Counted from the first letter of the stretch, positions 36,511-48,086 are shown. The stretch is DNA of 64,000 nucleotides from Pseudomonas sp. ICMP 561 (GCF_002699985.1 NZ_LKBT01000012.1:367921-431920); one strand, 5' to 3'. Numbers and translations: made by a program. The notes: generated by a model not told the origin, from the letters alone.

Positions 36511-36857
36511 TGGCGTCACCTCTACGTTTGGCAAATGCACAGGGGCAAGTGCGTTTTCAATATGACATTTTCTGGACACGCCTCTTTGGACCGCAGGTAA
36601 TCACGGATGGCTCAAGCGATTAACAGGCGCGGCCCGGATCTGCGTCTAAGCTGACACACGGCATGTGTGCATCGACTGCAAACCTCTTTGAACTTTTCCC
36701 GTCCAGGACCGCTCGGAAACCAGTAGGCCGGATTCAGTCAGTTGACTGTGGCCGCTCAAAAATTCTTGCTCAGGTAGCCAGCGGTAAGGCGGCCTGACCA
36801 TCGTCAATGCATGGATTGCACAGGAGCGTCCCCGTGGGGCGTGAGGAGTGATGCTCG
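36511..36857. other. Regulatory gap upstream of glgE
   Basis: No gene was seen. This 347-base gap holds the candidate AlgU promoter at 36690-36717 and a long 5' leader before glgE. Confidence 0.5.
36690..36717 (+). promoter_or_regulatory. Candidate AlgU (sigma-22) promoter of the glgE operon
   Basis: GAACTT (36690-36695), 17 bases, then TCGGA (36713-36717) matches the AlgU consensus GAACTT-N16/17-TCTGA with one mismatch. It lies about 140 bases before the glgE start on the right strand. AlgU governs osmotic and envelope stress in Pseudomonas, which suits trehalose/glucan genes. Confidence 0.6.
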
Positions 36858-38885
36858 ATGAATGTGACCGCTGATCAGCCGTACGGCCCGGATTCCCTGG
36901 CCCGTGATGTTTCTAACCCGACTCGACCTCTACCTTTGACCCAAGCCCTTCAGCTGCCGCGAATCGTGATTGAAGACACGACTCCGGTGATTGAGGGCGG
37001 ATTGTTTGCTGTCAAAGGCATTATTGGTCAACCCGTGACAGTGACCAGTAAAGTGTATGCAGACGGCCACGACAAAATGGCCGTACATATCCGTTGGCGT
37101 TCTGTCACCGAGGATACCTGGCACAGCGCCCCCATGCAGGAACTGGGCAATGACAGCTGGACCGGTGAGTTCACGCCGACCAGCGTCAGCCGATACATTT
37201 TCCGTCTCGAAGCGTGGATCGATCAGTTCGCCAGTTATCGCTATGAGCTTGAGAAGAAGTTTGGCGCAGGCGTTTCCATTGAGCTGGAATTGACTGAAGG
37301 CCGGATTCACCTTGAGCACGCTGCCGAACGTAGTTCCGGCGAGCTGAAGGCGCAAATTCTGGGTGTCTTGAGCGAGCTGGAAAAAGCCGAACCCGAAGCC
37401 CGCGTGGCGCTGCTGTTGAACAGCGAAACGTCGGCGCTGATGAGTCAGGCTGACAACCATGCGTTCCTCAGTCGCAGCATTGAGTTCCCGCTTGATGTGG
37501 AGCGTGAGCTGGCACAGTTTGCCAGCTGGTACGAGCTGTTCCCGCGTTCGATCACTGATGATCCGGAGCGCCACGGCACCTTTAACGATGTGCACAGCCG
37601 GTTGCCGACAATTCGGGACATGGGCTTTGATGTGCTGTATTTCCCGCCGATTCATCCCATCGGTCGTTCCCATCGTAAAGGTCCCAACAACTCCCTGACG
37701 GCTGGTCCGGATGATCCCGGCAGTCCGTATGCCATCGGCAGTGAAGACGGCGGCCACGACGCGATTCACCCGCAACTGGGCAGCCGCGAGGATTTCCGTA
37801 ATCTGGTGACGGCTGCGGCCGAGCACGGTCTGGAAATCGCCCTGGATTTCGCCATTCAGTGCTCTCAGGACCACCCGTGGCTCAAGCAGCATCCGGGCTG
37901 GTTCACCTGGCGTCCGGACGGGACGATCCGTTATGCGGAGAATCCGCCGAAGAAGTATCAGGACATCGTTAACGTCGATTTCTATGCGCCGGATGCGATT
38001 CCGAGCCTGTGGCTGGAATTGCGCGATGTCGTGTTGGGCTGGGTCGAGGAGGGTGTGAAAATCTTCCGTGTCGACAATCCCCATACCAAGCCTTTGCCAT
38101 TCTGGCAGTGGATGATTGATGACGTCCGCAGCCAGCATCCGGATGTGATGTTCCTCGCTGAAGCCTTCACCAAGCCAGCGATGATGGCGCGGTTGGGCAA
38201 GGTCGGTTATTCCCAGAGCTACACCTATTTCACTTGGCGCAACACCAAGGCCGAGCTGTCGGAGTACTTCACCGAGCTTAACCAGGCCCCTTGGCGTGAT
38301 TGCTACCGGCCGAATTTCTTCGTCAATACGCCCGATATCAATCCGCACTTTTTGCACGAGTCCGGGCGTGCCGGATTCCTCATCCGCGCTGCGTTGGCAA
38401 CCATGGGCTCGGGTCTGTGGGGCATGTATTCCGGCTTCGAGCTCTGTGAGTCGGCACCAGTGCCGGGCAAGGAAGAGTATCTGGATTCCGAGAAGTACCA
38501 GTTGCGCCCTCGGGATTACACCGCGCCGGGCAATATCATTGCCGAGATCGCGCAGCTCAATCGCATTCGGCGTCAGAACCCGGCATTGCAAAGCCATCTG
38601 GGTCTGAAGCTTTACACGGCCTGGAATGACAACATTCTGTACTTCGGCAAACGCAGTGCTGACGGCAGCAACTTTGTGCTGGTTGCCGTCAATCTTGATC
38701 CATTTAATGCGCAGGAAGCGCATTTCGAATTACCCCTGTGGGAAATGGGTTTACCCGATGATGCGGCCACTTCCGGTGAGGACTTGATGACCGGACACCG
38801 CTGGACCTGGTATGGAAAGACCCAGTTCATGCGTCTCGATCCTTCGTACCAGCCTTTCGGCATCTGGCGTATCCAGTCCAATTAA
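36858..38885 (+). CDS. glgE: Maltosyltransferase GlgE
   Basis: A 675-residue GH13 enzyme that adds maltose units from alpha-maltose-1-phosphate to alpha-1,4-glucans. After an N-terminal all-beta region come the conserved GlgE segments FDVLYFPPIHPIGRSHRKG and PPKKYQDIVNVDFY. The nucleophile Asp lies in IFRVDNPHTKP and the acid/base Glu in FLAEAFTKP. The ATG at 36858 has GAGGAG about nine bases upstream. It is the first gene of a tight operon (12 bases to treS). Confidence 0.93.
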   Translation: MNVTADQPYGPDSLARDVSNPTRPLPLTQALQLPRIVIEDTTPVIEGGLFAVKGIIGQPVTVTSKVYADGHDKMAVHIRWRSVTEDTWHSAPMQELGNDSWTGEFTPTSVSRYIFRLEAWIDQFASYRYELEKKFGAGVSIELELTEGRIHLEHAAERSSGELKAQILGVLSELEKAEPEARVALLLNSETSALMSQADNHAFLSRSIEFPLDVERELAQFASWYELFPRSITDDPERHGTFNDVHSRLPTIRDMGFDVLYFPPIHPIGRSHRKGPNNSLTAGPDDPGSPYAIGSEDGGHDAIHPQLGSREDFRNLVTAAAEHGLEIALDFAIQCSQDHPWLKQHPGWFTWRPDGTIRYAENPPKKYQDIVNVDFYAPDAIPSLWLELRDVVLGWVEEGVKIFRVDNPHTKPLPFWQWMIDDVRSQHPDVMFLAEAFTKPAMMARLGKVGYSQSYTYFTWRNTKAELSEYFTELNQAPWRDCYRPNFFVNTPDINPHFLHESGRAGFLIRAALATMGSGLWGMYSGFELCESAPVPGKEEYLDSEKYQLRPRDYTAPGNIIAEIAQLNRIRRQNPALQSHLGLKLYTAWNDNILYFGKRSADGSNFVLVAVNLDPFNAQEAHFELPLWEMGLPDDAATSGEDLMTGHRWTWYGKTQFMRLDPSYQPFGIWRIQSN

Positions 38886-38897
38886 CAGGGAATGACC

Positions 38898-41800
38898 ATG
38901 GCAAAGAAACCCAAGAGCGCGGCCTTTATCAAAGATCCGCTCTGGTACAAAGATGCAGTGATCTATCAGGTCCATGTGAAGTCGTTCTACGATTCCAACA
39001 ACGACGGCATCGGTGACTTTCCCGGGCTTATTTCCAAGCTGGATTACATCGCCGAACTGGGCGTGAATACTATCTGGTTGCTGCCTTTCTACCCGTCGCC
39101 GCGGCGGGATGACGGCTACGACATTGCTGAATACAAAGGGGTGCACAGTGATTACGGCACCATGGCTGACGCGAAGAAATTCATCGCCGAGGCGCATAAA
39201 CGTGGTTTGCGGGTTATTACCGAACTGGTGATCAACCACACCTCGGATCAGCACCCGTGGTTTCAGAAGGCTCGAAAGGCCAAGAAGGGTTCCAAGGCAC
39301 GCGACTTCTACGTCTGGTCTGATACCGACGACAAGTACGACGGCACGCGGATCATTTTTCTCGATACCGAGAAGTCCAACTGGACCTGGGATCCGGTCGC
39401 TGAGCAGTATTTCTGGCACCGTTTCTATTCCCACCAGCCGGATCTGAATTTCGATAACCCGCAGGTTATGGAAGCAGTGCTGGACGTGATGCGTTATTGG
39501 CTGGATATGGGTATTGATGGCCTGCGTCTGGATGCTATTCCGTACCTGATCGAACGCGATGGCACCAACAATGAAAATCTGCCTGAAACCCACACGGTGC
39601 TTAAGCAGATTCGTGCCGAGATCGACGCCAACTATCCGGATCGGATGCTCCTGGCAGAGGCCAACCAGTGGCCGGAAGACACCCAGCTGTATTTTGGCGA
39701 CACCAAGGGTGACAACGGCGACGAATGTCATATGGCGTTTCACTTCCCGTTGATGCCGCGCATGTACATGGCGCTGGCTCAGGAAGACCGCTTTCCGATC
39801 ACCGATATCCTGCGCCAGACCCCGGAAATTCCGGCCAACTGCCAGTGGGCGATCTTCCTGCGTAACCACGATGAATTGACCCTGGAAATGGTCACCGATC
39901 GTGAGCGTGATTACCTGTGGAATTACTACGCTGCTGACCGTCGCGCCCGGATCAATCTGGGGATTCGTCGTCGTCTGGCGCCGTTGATGCAGCGTGATCG
40001 CCGCCGCGTTGAACTGCTCAATAGCATGCTGCTGTCGATGCCAGGTACGCCGACGTTGTACTACGGCGACGAGATTGGCATGGGCGACAACATCTACCTC
40101 GGTGACCGGGACGGGGTGCGCACGCCGATGCAGTGGACCATCGACCGCAATGGCGGCTTCTCGCGCGCCGATCCGGCGAGCCTGGTGCTGCCACCGATCA
40201 TGGACCCGCTGTACGGCTTTCAGTCGGTCAACGTCGAGACCCAGAACAGTGATCCGCATTCGCTGCTGAACTGGAACCGGCGCATGTTGGCAGTGCGCAA
40301 ACAGCAGAAGGCGTTCGGGCGTGGCGTGCTGAAAATGCTGTCGCCGAGTAACCGACGCATCCTGGCTTATACCCGTGAGTACACCGGAGCGGATGGCAAG
40401 ACCGAGATCATTCTGTGCGTCGCCAACATGTCCAGCGCGTCCCAGGCGGCCGAGCTGGAGCTTTCTGCCTACGCGGGCACGGTGCCCGTGGAAATGCTCG
40501 GCGGCAGTGCCTTTCCGCCTATTGGTCAATTGAATTATCTGTTGACCTTGCCGCCTTACGGCTTCTATTGGTTCCTGCTGGCTGCAGAAAACCAGATGCC
40601 TTCCTGGCATGTGGAGCCTGCGCAAAGCATCCCGGATTTCCCCACTATGGTCCTTAAAAAACGCCTCGAAGAATTGCTCGACGAACCTTTGCGCACGGTG
40701 ATGGAACAGAATTCGCTGGCGCAGTATTTGCCCAAGCGTCGCTGGTTTGCGGCCAAGGACAAAGCCATCGACAAGGTGCATATCGCATACGCGGTGCGCT
40801 TTGGCGATGCCGCGCATCCGGTACTACTGAGCGAAATCGAAGTCACGGCGGGCGACCATCACGCACGTTACCAGTTGCCGTTCGGCATGCTGGCTGAAGA
40901 CGATATCAGCAGCGCCTTGCCTCAGCAGTTGGCTCTGGCTCGCGTGCGTCGCGGTCGTCAGGTGGGTTTGGTCACCGATGCATTCACACTGGAAACCTTT
41001 ATTCGTGCGGTGGCACACGGCATGCAAGTGCAGACCGTGCTGCCTAGCAGTGAAGGGGAGTTGCGTTTCGAGCACACCTCTCAATTGCAGCCGCTGGGTC
41101 TTGGCAGTGAATCTGAAGTTCGCTACCTGTCGGCCGAGCAGTCCAACAGTTCCGTGGTCGTCGGCAGCAGCCTGGTGCTGAAAATGATTCGCCGGGTCAA
41201 CCCGGGCATCCATCCGGAGCTGGAGATGGGCGCCTATCTGACTAACGCCGGTTACAAATACATCTCGCCATTGCTGGGCTCCGTGGTGCGCGTCGGCAAC
41301 GATGGTCAGCATCACTTGCTGATGATTGCACAGGGTTATCTGAGCAACCAGGGCGATGCGTGGGAATGGACGCAGAACAATCTGGAACGGGCTGTTCGCG
41401 ATGAGATGTCCCACGGTATTTCCGGCCAGGAGCAGCACTACAACGCGCTGCTGGAACTGGAGGATTTCGCAGGCAATCTCGGCAAGCGTCTGGGTGAGAT
41501 GCACCAGGTTTTGGCGGCGTCCACCGACAACCCGGACTTTGCTGTGGAAGTCACCAGTGTCAAAGACAGCCAGGCTTCCGGTAAAAGCGTCACTGCTCAA
41601 ATGGAACACGCGCTGAAGTTGCTGGAGCAGAACAAAGCGGCGCTGGAGCCGGTGGATCAGCAACTGGTCAGTGATTTGCTGGCCAACCGCAAGAAGGTGC
41701 TGGCCCACGTGCAAGCGTTGGCCAAGCGTTCGGTGGGCGGTCTGCGCATCAGGGTTCACGGTGATCTGCACCTCGGGCAAGTATTGGTGGTCAAAGGCGA

Positions 41801-42221
41801 CGCTTACCTGATCGATTTCGAAGGTGAGCCGGCGCGATCTGTTGAGGAGCGACGTGCCAAATACAGTCCGTTCAAGGATGTCAGCGGCGTGCTGCGTTCC
41901 TTTGATTACGCGGCGGCCATGGCCGTACGCAGCGCACAAAGCGTCGACACGTCGCCGGAGGCCGCTGAGGCGCGCCGCCGTGTGGCTGAAACTTATTTGA
42001 ACCAGGCCCGTGCTGCCTTCATCGAAGGTTATGGTTCGGCCACTGCCGGACTGGCCCATGCCTGGAAAGACGCCAAGGGTGAAAAAGCAGCGCTTGAGTT
42101 GTTCACTCTGGAAAAAACCGCTTATGAAGTAGTCTACGAAGCTGAAAACCGCCCGACCTGGTTGTCCGTGCCGTTGCAAGGTTTGCGTGGTCTGCTCAAT
42201 CTGTCTGATGGAGAGTCTTGA
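38898..42221 (+). CDS. treS: Trehalose synthase fused to maltokinase (TreS-Mak)
   Basis: An 1107-residue two-domain protein. Residues 1 to about 550 are the GH13 trehalose synthase (TreS), which interconverts trehalose and maltose: [29 protein letters not shown] with the nucleophile Asp, [11 protein letters not shown] with the acid/base Glu, and [12 protein letters not shown]. Residues from about 600 onward form a maltokinase (Pep2/Mak) with the kinase loop [12 protein letters not shown] and metal-binding FEGEP, making maltose-1-phosphate for GlgE. The ATG at 38898 was chosen because AGGGA is seven bases upstream; an in-frame ATG at 38892 is too close to it. The stop overlaps the glgB start (TGATG). 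Confidence 0.93.
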   Translation: MAKKPKSAAFIKDPLWYKDAVIYQVHVKSFYDSNNDGIGDFPGLISKLDYIAELGVNTIWLLPFYPSPRRDDGYDIAEYKGVHSDYGTMADAKKFIAEAHKRGLRVITELVINHTSDQHPWFQKARKAKKGSKARDFYVWSDTDDKYDGTRIIFLDTEKSNWTWDPVAEQYFWHRFYSHQPDLNFDNPQVMEAVLDVMRYWLDMGIDGLRLDAIPYLIERDGTNNENLPETHTVLKQIRAEIDANYPDRMLLAEANQWPEDTQLYFGDTKGDNGDECHMAFHFPLMPRMYMALAQEDRFPITDILRQTPEIPANCQWAIFLRNHDELTLEMVTDRERDYLWNYYAADRRARINLGIRRRLAPLMQRDRRRVELLNSMLLSMPGTPTLYYGDEIGMGDNIYLGDRDGVRTPMQWTIDRNGGFSRADPASLVLPPIMDPLYGFQSVNVETQNSDPHSLLNWNRRMLAVRKQQKAFGRGVLKMLSPSNRRILAYTREYTGADGKTEIILCVANMSSASQAAELELSAYAGTVPVEMLGGSAFPPIGQLNYLLTLPPYGFYWFLLAAENQMPSWHVEPAQSIPDFPTMVLKKRLEELLDEPLRTVMEQNSLAQYLPKRRWFAAKDKAIDKVHIAYAVRFGDAAHPVLLSEIEVTAGDHHARYQLPFGMLAEDDISSALPQQLALARVRRGRQVGLVTDAFTLETFIRAVAHGMQVQTVLPSSEGELRFEHTSQLQPLGLGSESEVRYLSAEQSNSSVVVGSSLVLKMIRRVNPGIHPELEMGAYLTNAGYKYISPLLGSVVRVGNDGQHHLLMIAQGYLSNQGDAWEWTQNNLERAVRDEMSHGISGQEQHYNALLELEDFAGNLGKRLGEMHQVLAASTDNPDFAVEVTSVKDSQASGKSVTAQMEHALKLLEQNKAALEPVDQQLVSDLLANRKKVLAHVQALAKRSVGGLRIRVHGDLHLGQVLVVKGDAYLIDFEGEPARSVEERRAKYSPFKDVSGVLRSFDYAAAMAVRSAQSVDTSPEAAEARRRVAETYLNQARAAFIEGYGSATAGLAHAWKDAKGEKAALELFTLEKTAYEVVYEAENRPTWLSVPLQGLRGLLNLSDGES

Positions 42222-44452
42222 TGAATGCGCCTGACAAAACTGGTGCGGGTCTGCAACTGATGCCCGCTGCCGTAGACATGGATGCATTGATCCGTGCCGA
42301 ACACCGTGATCCGTTCTCGATCCTGGGCCCACATGGCGATGGTGCCAACGGGCAGATCATCCGGGCTTATCTGCCTGCTGCGTTGAGCGTCACAGTCCTT
42401 GCCCGTGAAGGCGGGCATGAGCTGGGCGCGCTGGAAATGAGCGAGGTGCCGGGCTTTTTTGTCGGGCGCTTTCCCGACGTCCAGCCCTACCTGCTGAAGA
42501 TCAACTGGGCGGGCGGTGAGCAGATCACTGAAGACCCTTACAGCTTTGGCCCGCTGCTGGGCGAGATGGACTTGTACCTGTTTGCCGAGGGCAATCACCG
42601 TGACCTGAGCAGTTGCCTGGGCGCACAGGTGACCACGGCCGAAGGCATTCAAGGGGTGCGTTTTTCGGTTTGGGCACCTAACGCTAGACGCGTCTCGGTG
42701 GTCGGCAGCTTCAACAATTGGGACGGTCGCCGTCACCCAATGCGCTTGCGCCATCCTACCGGCGTCTGGGAAGTGTTCGTTCCCCGACTGCAACCGGGTG
42801 AGCTCTACAAGTTCGAGATTCTGGGCGCTCACGGGATTCTGCCACTCAAGTCTGACCCAATGGCGTTGGCAACCACTCTGCCACCGGATACCGCGTCCAA
42901 AGTGTCGGCACCGCTGCATTTTGAATGGCACGACAACGACTGGCTGCAATCCCGTGGCGACCGTCACGGCGCCAACGCGCCGTTGTCGATCTACGAGCTG
43001 CACGCCGGCTCCTGGCAGATGGAGCAGAACGACGAAGGCCAATGGCGTCAGTACAACTGGCGTGAACTGGCAGATCGTCTGATTCCGTATGTGAAGGAGC
43101 TGGGCTTCACCCACATCGAATTGATGCCGATCATGGAGCATCCTTTCGGTGGTTCGTGGGGCTATCAACTGCTGGCGCAATTTGCCCCGACGTCGCGCTA
43201 CGGTTCGCCCGAAGATTTCGCTGCGTTCGTCGATGCCTGTCACCAGGCCGAGATCGGTGTGATCCTGGACTGGGTGCCTGCACACTTTCCTACCGACACC
43301 CACGGTCTGGCGCAATTTGACGGCACGGCACTGTATGAGTACGCCAACCCACAGGAAGGCTTCCATCAGGACTGGGACACGCTGATCTACAACCTGGGCC
43401 GCACCGAAGTGCACGGCTTCATGCTGGCGTCCGCACTGCACTGGCTCAAGCATTACCACATCGATGGTCTACGCGTGGATGCTGTGGCCTCGATGCTGTA
43501 TCGCGATTATTCGCGTAAAGCCGGGGAGTGGGTGCCTAACCGTTTCGGCGGTCGCGAAAACCTGGAAGCCATTGATTTCCTGCGCCACCTCAATGACGTG
43601 GTCGCGCTGGAAGCACCGGGTACGCTGGTCATTGCCGAAGAATCCACCGCATGGCCAGGTGTCAGTCAGAGCACCCAACAGGGCGGTCTTGGCTTTGCCT
43701 ACAAGTGGAACATGGGCTGGATGCACGACACGCTGCATTACATCCAGCAGGACCCGATCCATCGCGCCCATCACCACGGCGAGCTGAGTTTCGGTCTGAT
43801 GTACGCCTGGTCGGAGAAATTCATCCTGCCGATTTCCCACGATGAAGTGGTGCACGGCAAGCATTCCCTGATCGATAAAATGCCGGGTGATCGCTGGCAG
43901 AAATTCGCAAACCTGCGCGCCTACCTGACGTTCATGTGGACCCATCCGGGCAAGAAACTGTTGTTCATGGGCTGCGAGTTCGGTCAGTGGCGTGAGTGGA
44001 ATCACGACGAACAGCTGGACTGGTACTTGCTGCAGTACGCCGAGCACATTGGCGTGAAAAAGCTGGTCAGCGATCTCAATCGGGTATATCGCGAAGAGAA
44101 GGCCCTGCACGAGCGTGATACCGAGCCAATGGGCTTCCAGTGGTTGATCGGGGATGACGCTGCCAATAGCGTGTTTGCGTACATGCGCTGGAGCAAGGAG
44201 GGCGAGCCGCTGCTGGTGGTAGCCAACCTGACACCGGTACCGCGTGAGGGTTATCGCGTGGGCGTTCCGTTCGGCGGCAACTGGACGGAGTTGCTCAATA
44301 GCGATGCTGAAATGTATGCAGGTTCGAACCTGGGTAACGGCGGCGGTGTGCACACTGAAGAGGTTAAGAGCCATGGTCAGCCAGTGTCACTTTCGCTGAA
44401 TCTTCCGCCGCTGGCGGTGCTGATTCTCAAGCCTAAGGCGAGTGAGGGGTAA
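42221..44452 (+). CDS. glgB: 1,4-alpha-glucan branching enzyme GlgB
   Basis: A 743-residue GH13 branching enzyme with an N-terminal CBM48 domain ([20 protein letters not shown]). Catalytic segments are [14 protein letters not shown] with the nucleophile Asp, [12 protein letters not shown] with the acid/base Glu, and [12 protein letters not shown]. The C-terminal all-beta domain closes the protein. The ATG at 42221 shares a base with the treS stop and follows GGAGAG. It inserts alpha-1,6 branches into the glucan built by GlgE. Confidence 0.95.
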   Translation: MNAPDKTGAGLQLMPAAVDMDALIRAEHRDPFSILGPHGDGANGQIIRAYLPAALSVTVLAREGGHELGALEMSEVPGFFVGRFPDVQPYLLKINWAGGEQITEDPYSFGPLLGEMDLYLFAEGNHRDLSSCLGAQVTTAEGIQGVRFSVWAPNARRVSVVGSFNNWDGRRHPMRLRHPTGVWEVFVPRLQPGELYKFEILGAHGILPLKSDPMALATTLPPDTASKVSAPLHFEWHDNDWLQSRGDRHGANAPLSIYELHAGSWQMEQNDEGQWRQYNWRELADRLIPYVKELGFTHIELMPIMEHPFGGSWGYQLLAQFAPTSRYGSPEDFAAFVDACHQAEIGVILDWVPAHFPTDTHGLAQFDGTALYEYANPQEGFHQDWDTLIYNLGRTEVHGFMLASALHWLKHYHIDGLRVDAVASMLYRDYSRKAGEWVPNRFGGRENLEAIDFLRHLNDVVALEAPGTLVIAEESTAWPGVSQSTQQGGLGFAYKWNMGWMHDTLHYIQQDPIHRAHHHGELSFGLMYAWSEKFILPISHDEVVHGKHSLIDKMPGDRWQKFANLRAYLTFMWTHPGKKLLFMGCEFGQWREWNHDEQLDWYLLQYAEHIGVKKLVSDLNRVYREEKALHERDTEPMGFQWLIGDDAANSVFAYMRWSKEGEPLLVVANLTPVPREGYRVGVPFGGNWTELLNSDAEMYAGSNLGNGGGVHTEEVKSHGQPVSLSLNLPPLAVLILKPKASEG

Positions 44453-44483
44453 TCGCTTAATCTGAAAGCCGGCGCTGCACTTA

Positions 44484-44613
44484 TCGCGGGCAAGCACCGC
44501 TCCCACAGATGGACCTCGATCTCCTGTGGAAGTGGTGCTTGCCCGCGATGCAGACGCTGCCGTGTTTCAGGTGAACCGAGTTGCCCATATCGCGGGCAAG
44601 CCCAGCTCCCACA
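44484..44613. repeat. REP cluster, GCGGGCAAGC family (three units)
   Basis: Facing arms at 44484-44508 and 44524-44548 pair almost perfectly (CGCGGGCAAGCACC and its complement), and a third unit in the first orientation follows at 44590-44613. Confidence 0.85.
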
Positions 44614-44659
44614 TAGTTATGTGCTGGCTGCGCTACAACCTATTTTCAGACGTTCGCAG

Positions 44660-45460
44660 TTACAGATGCACTTCAACCGCTAAGGGAAGATGGTCAGAGA
44701 GGTGCGTCCAGGGCTTGTTACCTAGAATCCGCGGCTCATGACTGCTGGCATTGCGCAGGTAAACCCGGTCCAGACGTAGCATCGGGAAACGTGCCGGATA
44801 GGATTTTGCCAGCGCGCCGTGATGGCGCTCGAACACTTCGTGCAAATACTCGCAACGCGCCAGGCGCTTGTTACCGCGCAGTTGCCAATCATTGAAATCC
44901 CCCGCGATGATCACCGGCGCATGACTGGGCAGTGAATCCAGCAGCTTGCACAGCAGGTCGAGCTGCAATTGCCGATGACTTTCAAGAAGACTCAGGTGCA
45001 CGCAGATCGCGTGGACCTCATCGTGGCCGGGCACTTGCAATACGCAGTGCAGCAGGCCTCGGCGCTCGGGACCGGTGATGGAAATATCCAGATTGCGATG
45101 CTGCAGGATCGGGTATTTCGAGAGTATGGCGTTGCCATGGTGACCGTCGGGGTACACCGCGTTGCGACCGTAAGCGAAGTCGCTCCACATGCTGTCAGCG
45201 AGGAACTCGTAATGTGACGTTTCTGGCCAGTCAGCGTGTCGCGACGCGTGGCGCTCATGGCTACCCAGCACTTCCTGGAGAAACACCAGATCAGCACTGG
45301 TGCTGCGCACGGCTTCGCGCAGTTCGGGGAGGATGAAACGTCGATTGAGCGCGGTGAAGCCTTTGTGCGTATTCACCGTGAGCACGCGCAAGCGATGAAT
45401 ATCGGGAATATCACTCATGTCCATGATGTCGGCGCTTACGCCAGCTGGGCCAGGGGGCAC
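44660..45460 (-). CDS. Endonuclease/exonuclease/phosphatase (EEP) family protein
   Basis: A 266-residue EEP-fold hydrolase with LTVNTHKGF, LVFLQEVLGSHERH carrying the metal Glu, the metal ligands of AGDFNDW and the catalytic end SDHLPLAVEV. The GTG at 45460 has AGGAG seven bases upstream, the only start here with a good ribosome binding site; ATGs at 45424 and 45418 are alternatives. It could act on nucleic acid or on phospholipid/sphingolipid head groups; the sequence does not decide. It is flanked by an MFS transporter gene on the same strand. Confidence 0.85.
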   Translation of the reverse strand: MPPGPAGVSADIMDMSDIPDIHRLRVLTVNTHKGFTALNRRFILPELREAVRSTSADLVFLQEVLGSHERHASRHADWPETSHYEFLADSMWSDFAYGRNAVYPDGHHGNAILSKYPILQHRNLDISITGPERRGLLHCVLQVPGHDEVHAICVHLSLLESHRQLQLDLLCKLLDSLPSHAPVIIAGDFNDWQLRGNKRLARCEYLHEVFERHHGALAKSYPARFPMLRLDRVYLRNASSHEPRILGNKPWTHLSDHLPLAVEVHL

Positions 45461-45524
45461 GCGGATGCTCCTATAAACGGGGTATGTAGATCGGACTGGT
45501 GCGTGATGCTCCAGTTCATCTTTT

Positions 45525-46736
45525 TTATGCCCCGCTAACCCTGACCTGTGCGCGGCGCGACAGCAGTACCGTCAGGCCCAGCCCGCCAATTGAAAGCAGT
45601 GAAGCGAAGAAGAAAATCCACGAATAACCCAGCCCCAGAGCAATCGCGCCCATTATCGGTCCGGCGATGGCCAGTGCCAGATCGAAGAACACGGCGTAAG
45701 CACTCAGCCCGGCGCTACGGCTGCTGGACGGCACTTGCTTGATCGCTTCGACGCCCAGCGCCGGATAAACCAGCGATAGCCCGAGGCCGGTCAGACCGGC
45801 CCCGGTCAAGGCGAATGTCGTGTTGGGCGACACCCAGAGCAGCACCAGTCCCAGAGTTTCGACGCCCATACAGAGAATGGCGGAGGTGAAGCCGCCGAGT
45901 CGATTGATCGCGCCGATGAACAACAGCCGCGCGGCGATGAAGCACACACCGAATGCGCTCAGACACCAAGCTGCACCTTCCCAGCCGCGACTGACATAAA
46001 ACAGGGTGATGAACGTAGTCATCGTGCCGTAGCCAATCGACGCAAGGGTCAGGCTCAGACCGTAGGGGGCAATCCGGCCAAACACCGACCAGAAGGGCAG
46101 GCGCTCGCCCTTGATCACGGGGGGCGCCGTTTGTTTGCGGATGACCAGCAATGACAGGGAGGCCATCACCGTCAGCGCGATACCGAGGGTGAAGAAGTCC
46201 AGCTCATGGCTCATGAGGTAGCCCAACGGCGCGCCGATGGCGATGGCGCCGTAGGAGGCGATACCGTTCCAGGAAATCGCCCGTGCTGTATGCTCCGGGC
46301 CCACCTTGCCGATGCACCAACTGATGCTGCCCACGCCGATCAGGCCTTGCGAGACACCCAGGAACAGCCGGGAGACAATCAGAATAGTCAGGCTGACTTC
46401 GGGCAGGTGTTCTAGCAGCGCTGCGGCCAGAGTCAACACGCCGCTGATCGCGATACCGGACATGCCGTACACCACGGCGAGCTTGGTGCCGATGGTGTCG
46501 CATATCTTGCCTGCCGTTGGGCGGCTGAGCAGGGTGGCCAGGTATTGGGAGCCGATCACAAGGCCCGCAACGACTGCGCTGAAGCCTAGCTGGTCATGCA
46601 CATAACCGGGCAACACCGCGATCGGCAAGCCGATACAGAGGAAGGCAACGAACGTGTAGAAAACCACTGAAACGATTTGCAGGGTGATCGTCATGGAGCT
46701 GGGCTGTGCAACGGGCGGCGGGGTGGCAACAGACAT
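45525..46736 (-). CDS. MFS transporter, YhhS-like
   Basis: A 403-residue twelve-helix major facilitator permease. The signature loop between helices 2 and 3 reads SRPTAGKICDTIGTK, and helix 4-5 contains SRLFLGVSQGLIGVG. The arrangement resembles the YhhS/UPF0226 group of arabinose-efflux-type permeases. The ATG at 46736 (MSVATPPP) was chosen; the frame upstream is not conserved-looking. The cargo is unknown. It is divergent from the lactonase gene with 173 bases between. Confidence 0.85.
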   Translation of the reverse strand: MSVATPPPVAQPSSMTITLQIVSVVFYTFVAFLCIGLPIAVLPGYVHDQLGFSAVVAGLVIGSQYLATLLSRPTAGKICDTIGTKLAVVYGMSGIAISGVLTLAAALLEHLPEVSLTILIVSRLFLGVSQGLIGVGSISWCIGKVGPEHTARAISWNGIASYGAIAIGAPLGYLMSHELDFFTLGIALTVMASLSLLVIRKQTAPPVIKGERLPFWSVFGRIAPYGLSLTLASIGYGTMTTFITLFYVSRGWEGAAWCLSAFGVCFIAARLLFIGAINRLGGFTSAILCMGVETLGLVLLWVSPNTTFALTGAGLTGLGLSLVYPALGVEAIKQVPSSSRSAGLSAYAVFFDLALAIAGPIMGAIALGLGYSWIFFFASLLSIGGLGLTVLLSRRAQVRVSGA

Positions 46737-46909
46737 GGGGCTCTTTCGCTGGCAGGCGGTAGGGAGTGACCACATCATGGCCTCGACCGCAAACAAATGA
46801 AAGCATGCTAACGATGTAAAGGCGCAACAATCTGTAAAACAGTAATTGCTGGAACTCTCAAGTGGTCATAGGATGACTGACCACAATCATAAAAACAAAG
46901 GATCCTCCT

Positions 46910-48037
46910 GTGAGCAAACCTCTTCTCATGGCTGCGGCCGTTATCTGCGGATTAAGCATGAACGCCAATGCGTCGACCTTCGCTTATATCTCCAGCCCTG
47001 TCGACGGACTGATTTCCCAATACAGTCTGGATGAAGCCAGCGGGAAGCTGAACCTGGTGCAGCAGACAAAGGCAGGAGACATGGTCAATCCAATGGCCAT
47101 CAGTCCGGACGGGAAAGTGTTGTACGCCGCCTTGCGGGTCAAACCTTTTCAGGTAGTGGGCTTCAGCATTGATCCGAAAAACGGGCACTTGACTGAACTG
47201 TCCCGGGGCCCGCTGGCTGAAAGTCTGGCTTATCTGTCGACTGATCGCAGCGGCCGCTTCCTGATGGGGGCTTCTTATGGGGCTGATGCCATTACCGTGC
47301 AGGCCATCGACGAAGCGAAAAAGCCCGACGAAAAAATTCAGACCTACAAAACCGGCCCGCACGCCCACTCGGTCCGCACCGATCCCAGCAACCGCTTTGC
47401 TTACGCCGGCAACCTCGGTGCTGATCACGTGCTGCAATACCGACTGGACGAAAAGACCGGAGCGCTCGCTCCGATAGGCACTGGTTTTGTCAGCGTTCCC
47501 GCGAAAACCGGCCCGCGGCATCTGGCGTTCTCCAGCGACGGCAAGTTTCTGTTTGTCGACGGTGAGATGAGCGGCACCGTCACTGCGTTTTCCATTGACG
47601 ACAAGACCGGCGCACTGACTCAAGTCGCCCAGGCCAGCGGCATTCCAGAGCGTCTGAAACTGGCCCATGGTGAAGTGCGGGATGCGAGCAACAACGACCT
47701 GAAGGATGACCCGACGCCACGCATCTGGGCGGCTGATCTGCGCTTGTCGCCAGACGGCAAGCTGCTGCTCATGACTGAGCGCACCACCAGTTCGGTATCG
47801 GCCTTCGCGGTCGATGGTGCAACCGGTGCACTGACCTTTCTCGATAACTACCCGGTGGAAGAGAAACAGCCACGCAACATCGCCTTCTCGCCAAACGGTA
47901 AATGGCTATTGGTGACGGGTGAGAAAGCCGACAAGGTGGGTGTTTATGGGGTAGGCGACAAAGGCGCACTGAAGCGCGTCAGTGAGGCCGAGTCGGGTAA
48001 GGGCGCGCTGTGGATTGAAGTGCTGCAGATCAAGTAG
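46910..48037 (+). CDS. Periplasmic beta-propeller lactonase family protein
   Basis: A 375-residue protein with a signal peptide (LLMAAAVICGLSMNANAS) and a seven-bladed propeller of the 6-phosphogluconolactonase/muconate cycloisomerase-like family. Repeating blade signatures are AISPDGKVLYAA, AFSSDGKFLFVDG, RLSPDGKLLLMTE and AFSPNGKWLLVTG. The start is a GTG at 46910 after AAAGGA. The exported form makes a role in central sugar metabolism unlikely; the substrate is unknown. A terminator follows. Confidence 0.85.
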   Translation: MSKPLLMAAAVICGLSMNANASTFAYISSPVDGLISQYSLDEASGKLNLVQQTKAGDMVNPMAISPDGKVLYAALRVKPFQVVGFSIDPKNGHLTELSRGPLAESLAYLSTDRSGRFLMGASYGADAITVQAIDEAKKPDEKIQTYKTGPHAHSVRTDPSNRFAYAGNLGADHVLQYRLDEKTGALAPIGTGFVSVPAKTGPRHLAFSSDGKFLFVDGEMSGTVTAFSIDDKTGALTQVAQASGIPERLKLAHGEVRDASNNDLKDDPTPRIWAADLRLSPDGKLLLMTERTTSSVSAFAVDGATGALTFLDNYPVEEKQPRNIAFSPNGKWLLVTGEKADKVGVYGVGDKGALKRVSEAESGKGALWIEVLQIK

Positions 48038-48053
48038 AGCAGAGCTGGAAATA

Positions 48054-48086
48054 AAAAAGCCCGGTCAGACTGACCGGGCTTTTTGC
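48054..48086 (+). terminator. Intrinsic terminator of the lactonase gene
   Basis: AAGCCCGGTCA and TGACCGGGCTT form an 11-bp stem around GAC, followed by TTTT. A-rich bases on the other side make it usable from both strands. Confidence 0.88.

Noticed and set aside
36930..38723. 597-codon open frame on the minus strand
   Set aside because: Antisense reading of glgE caused by GC-rich codon use; composition is Arg/Val/His-rich without a domain.
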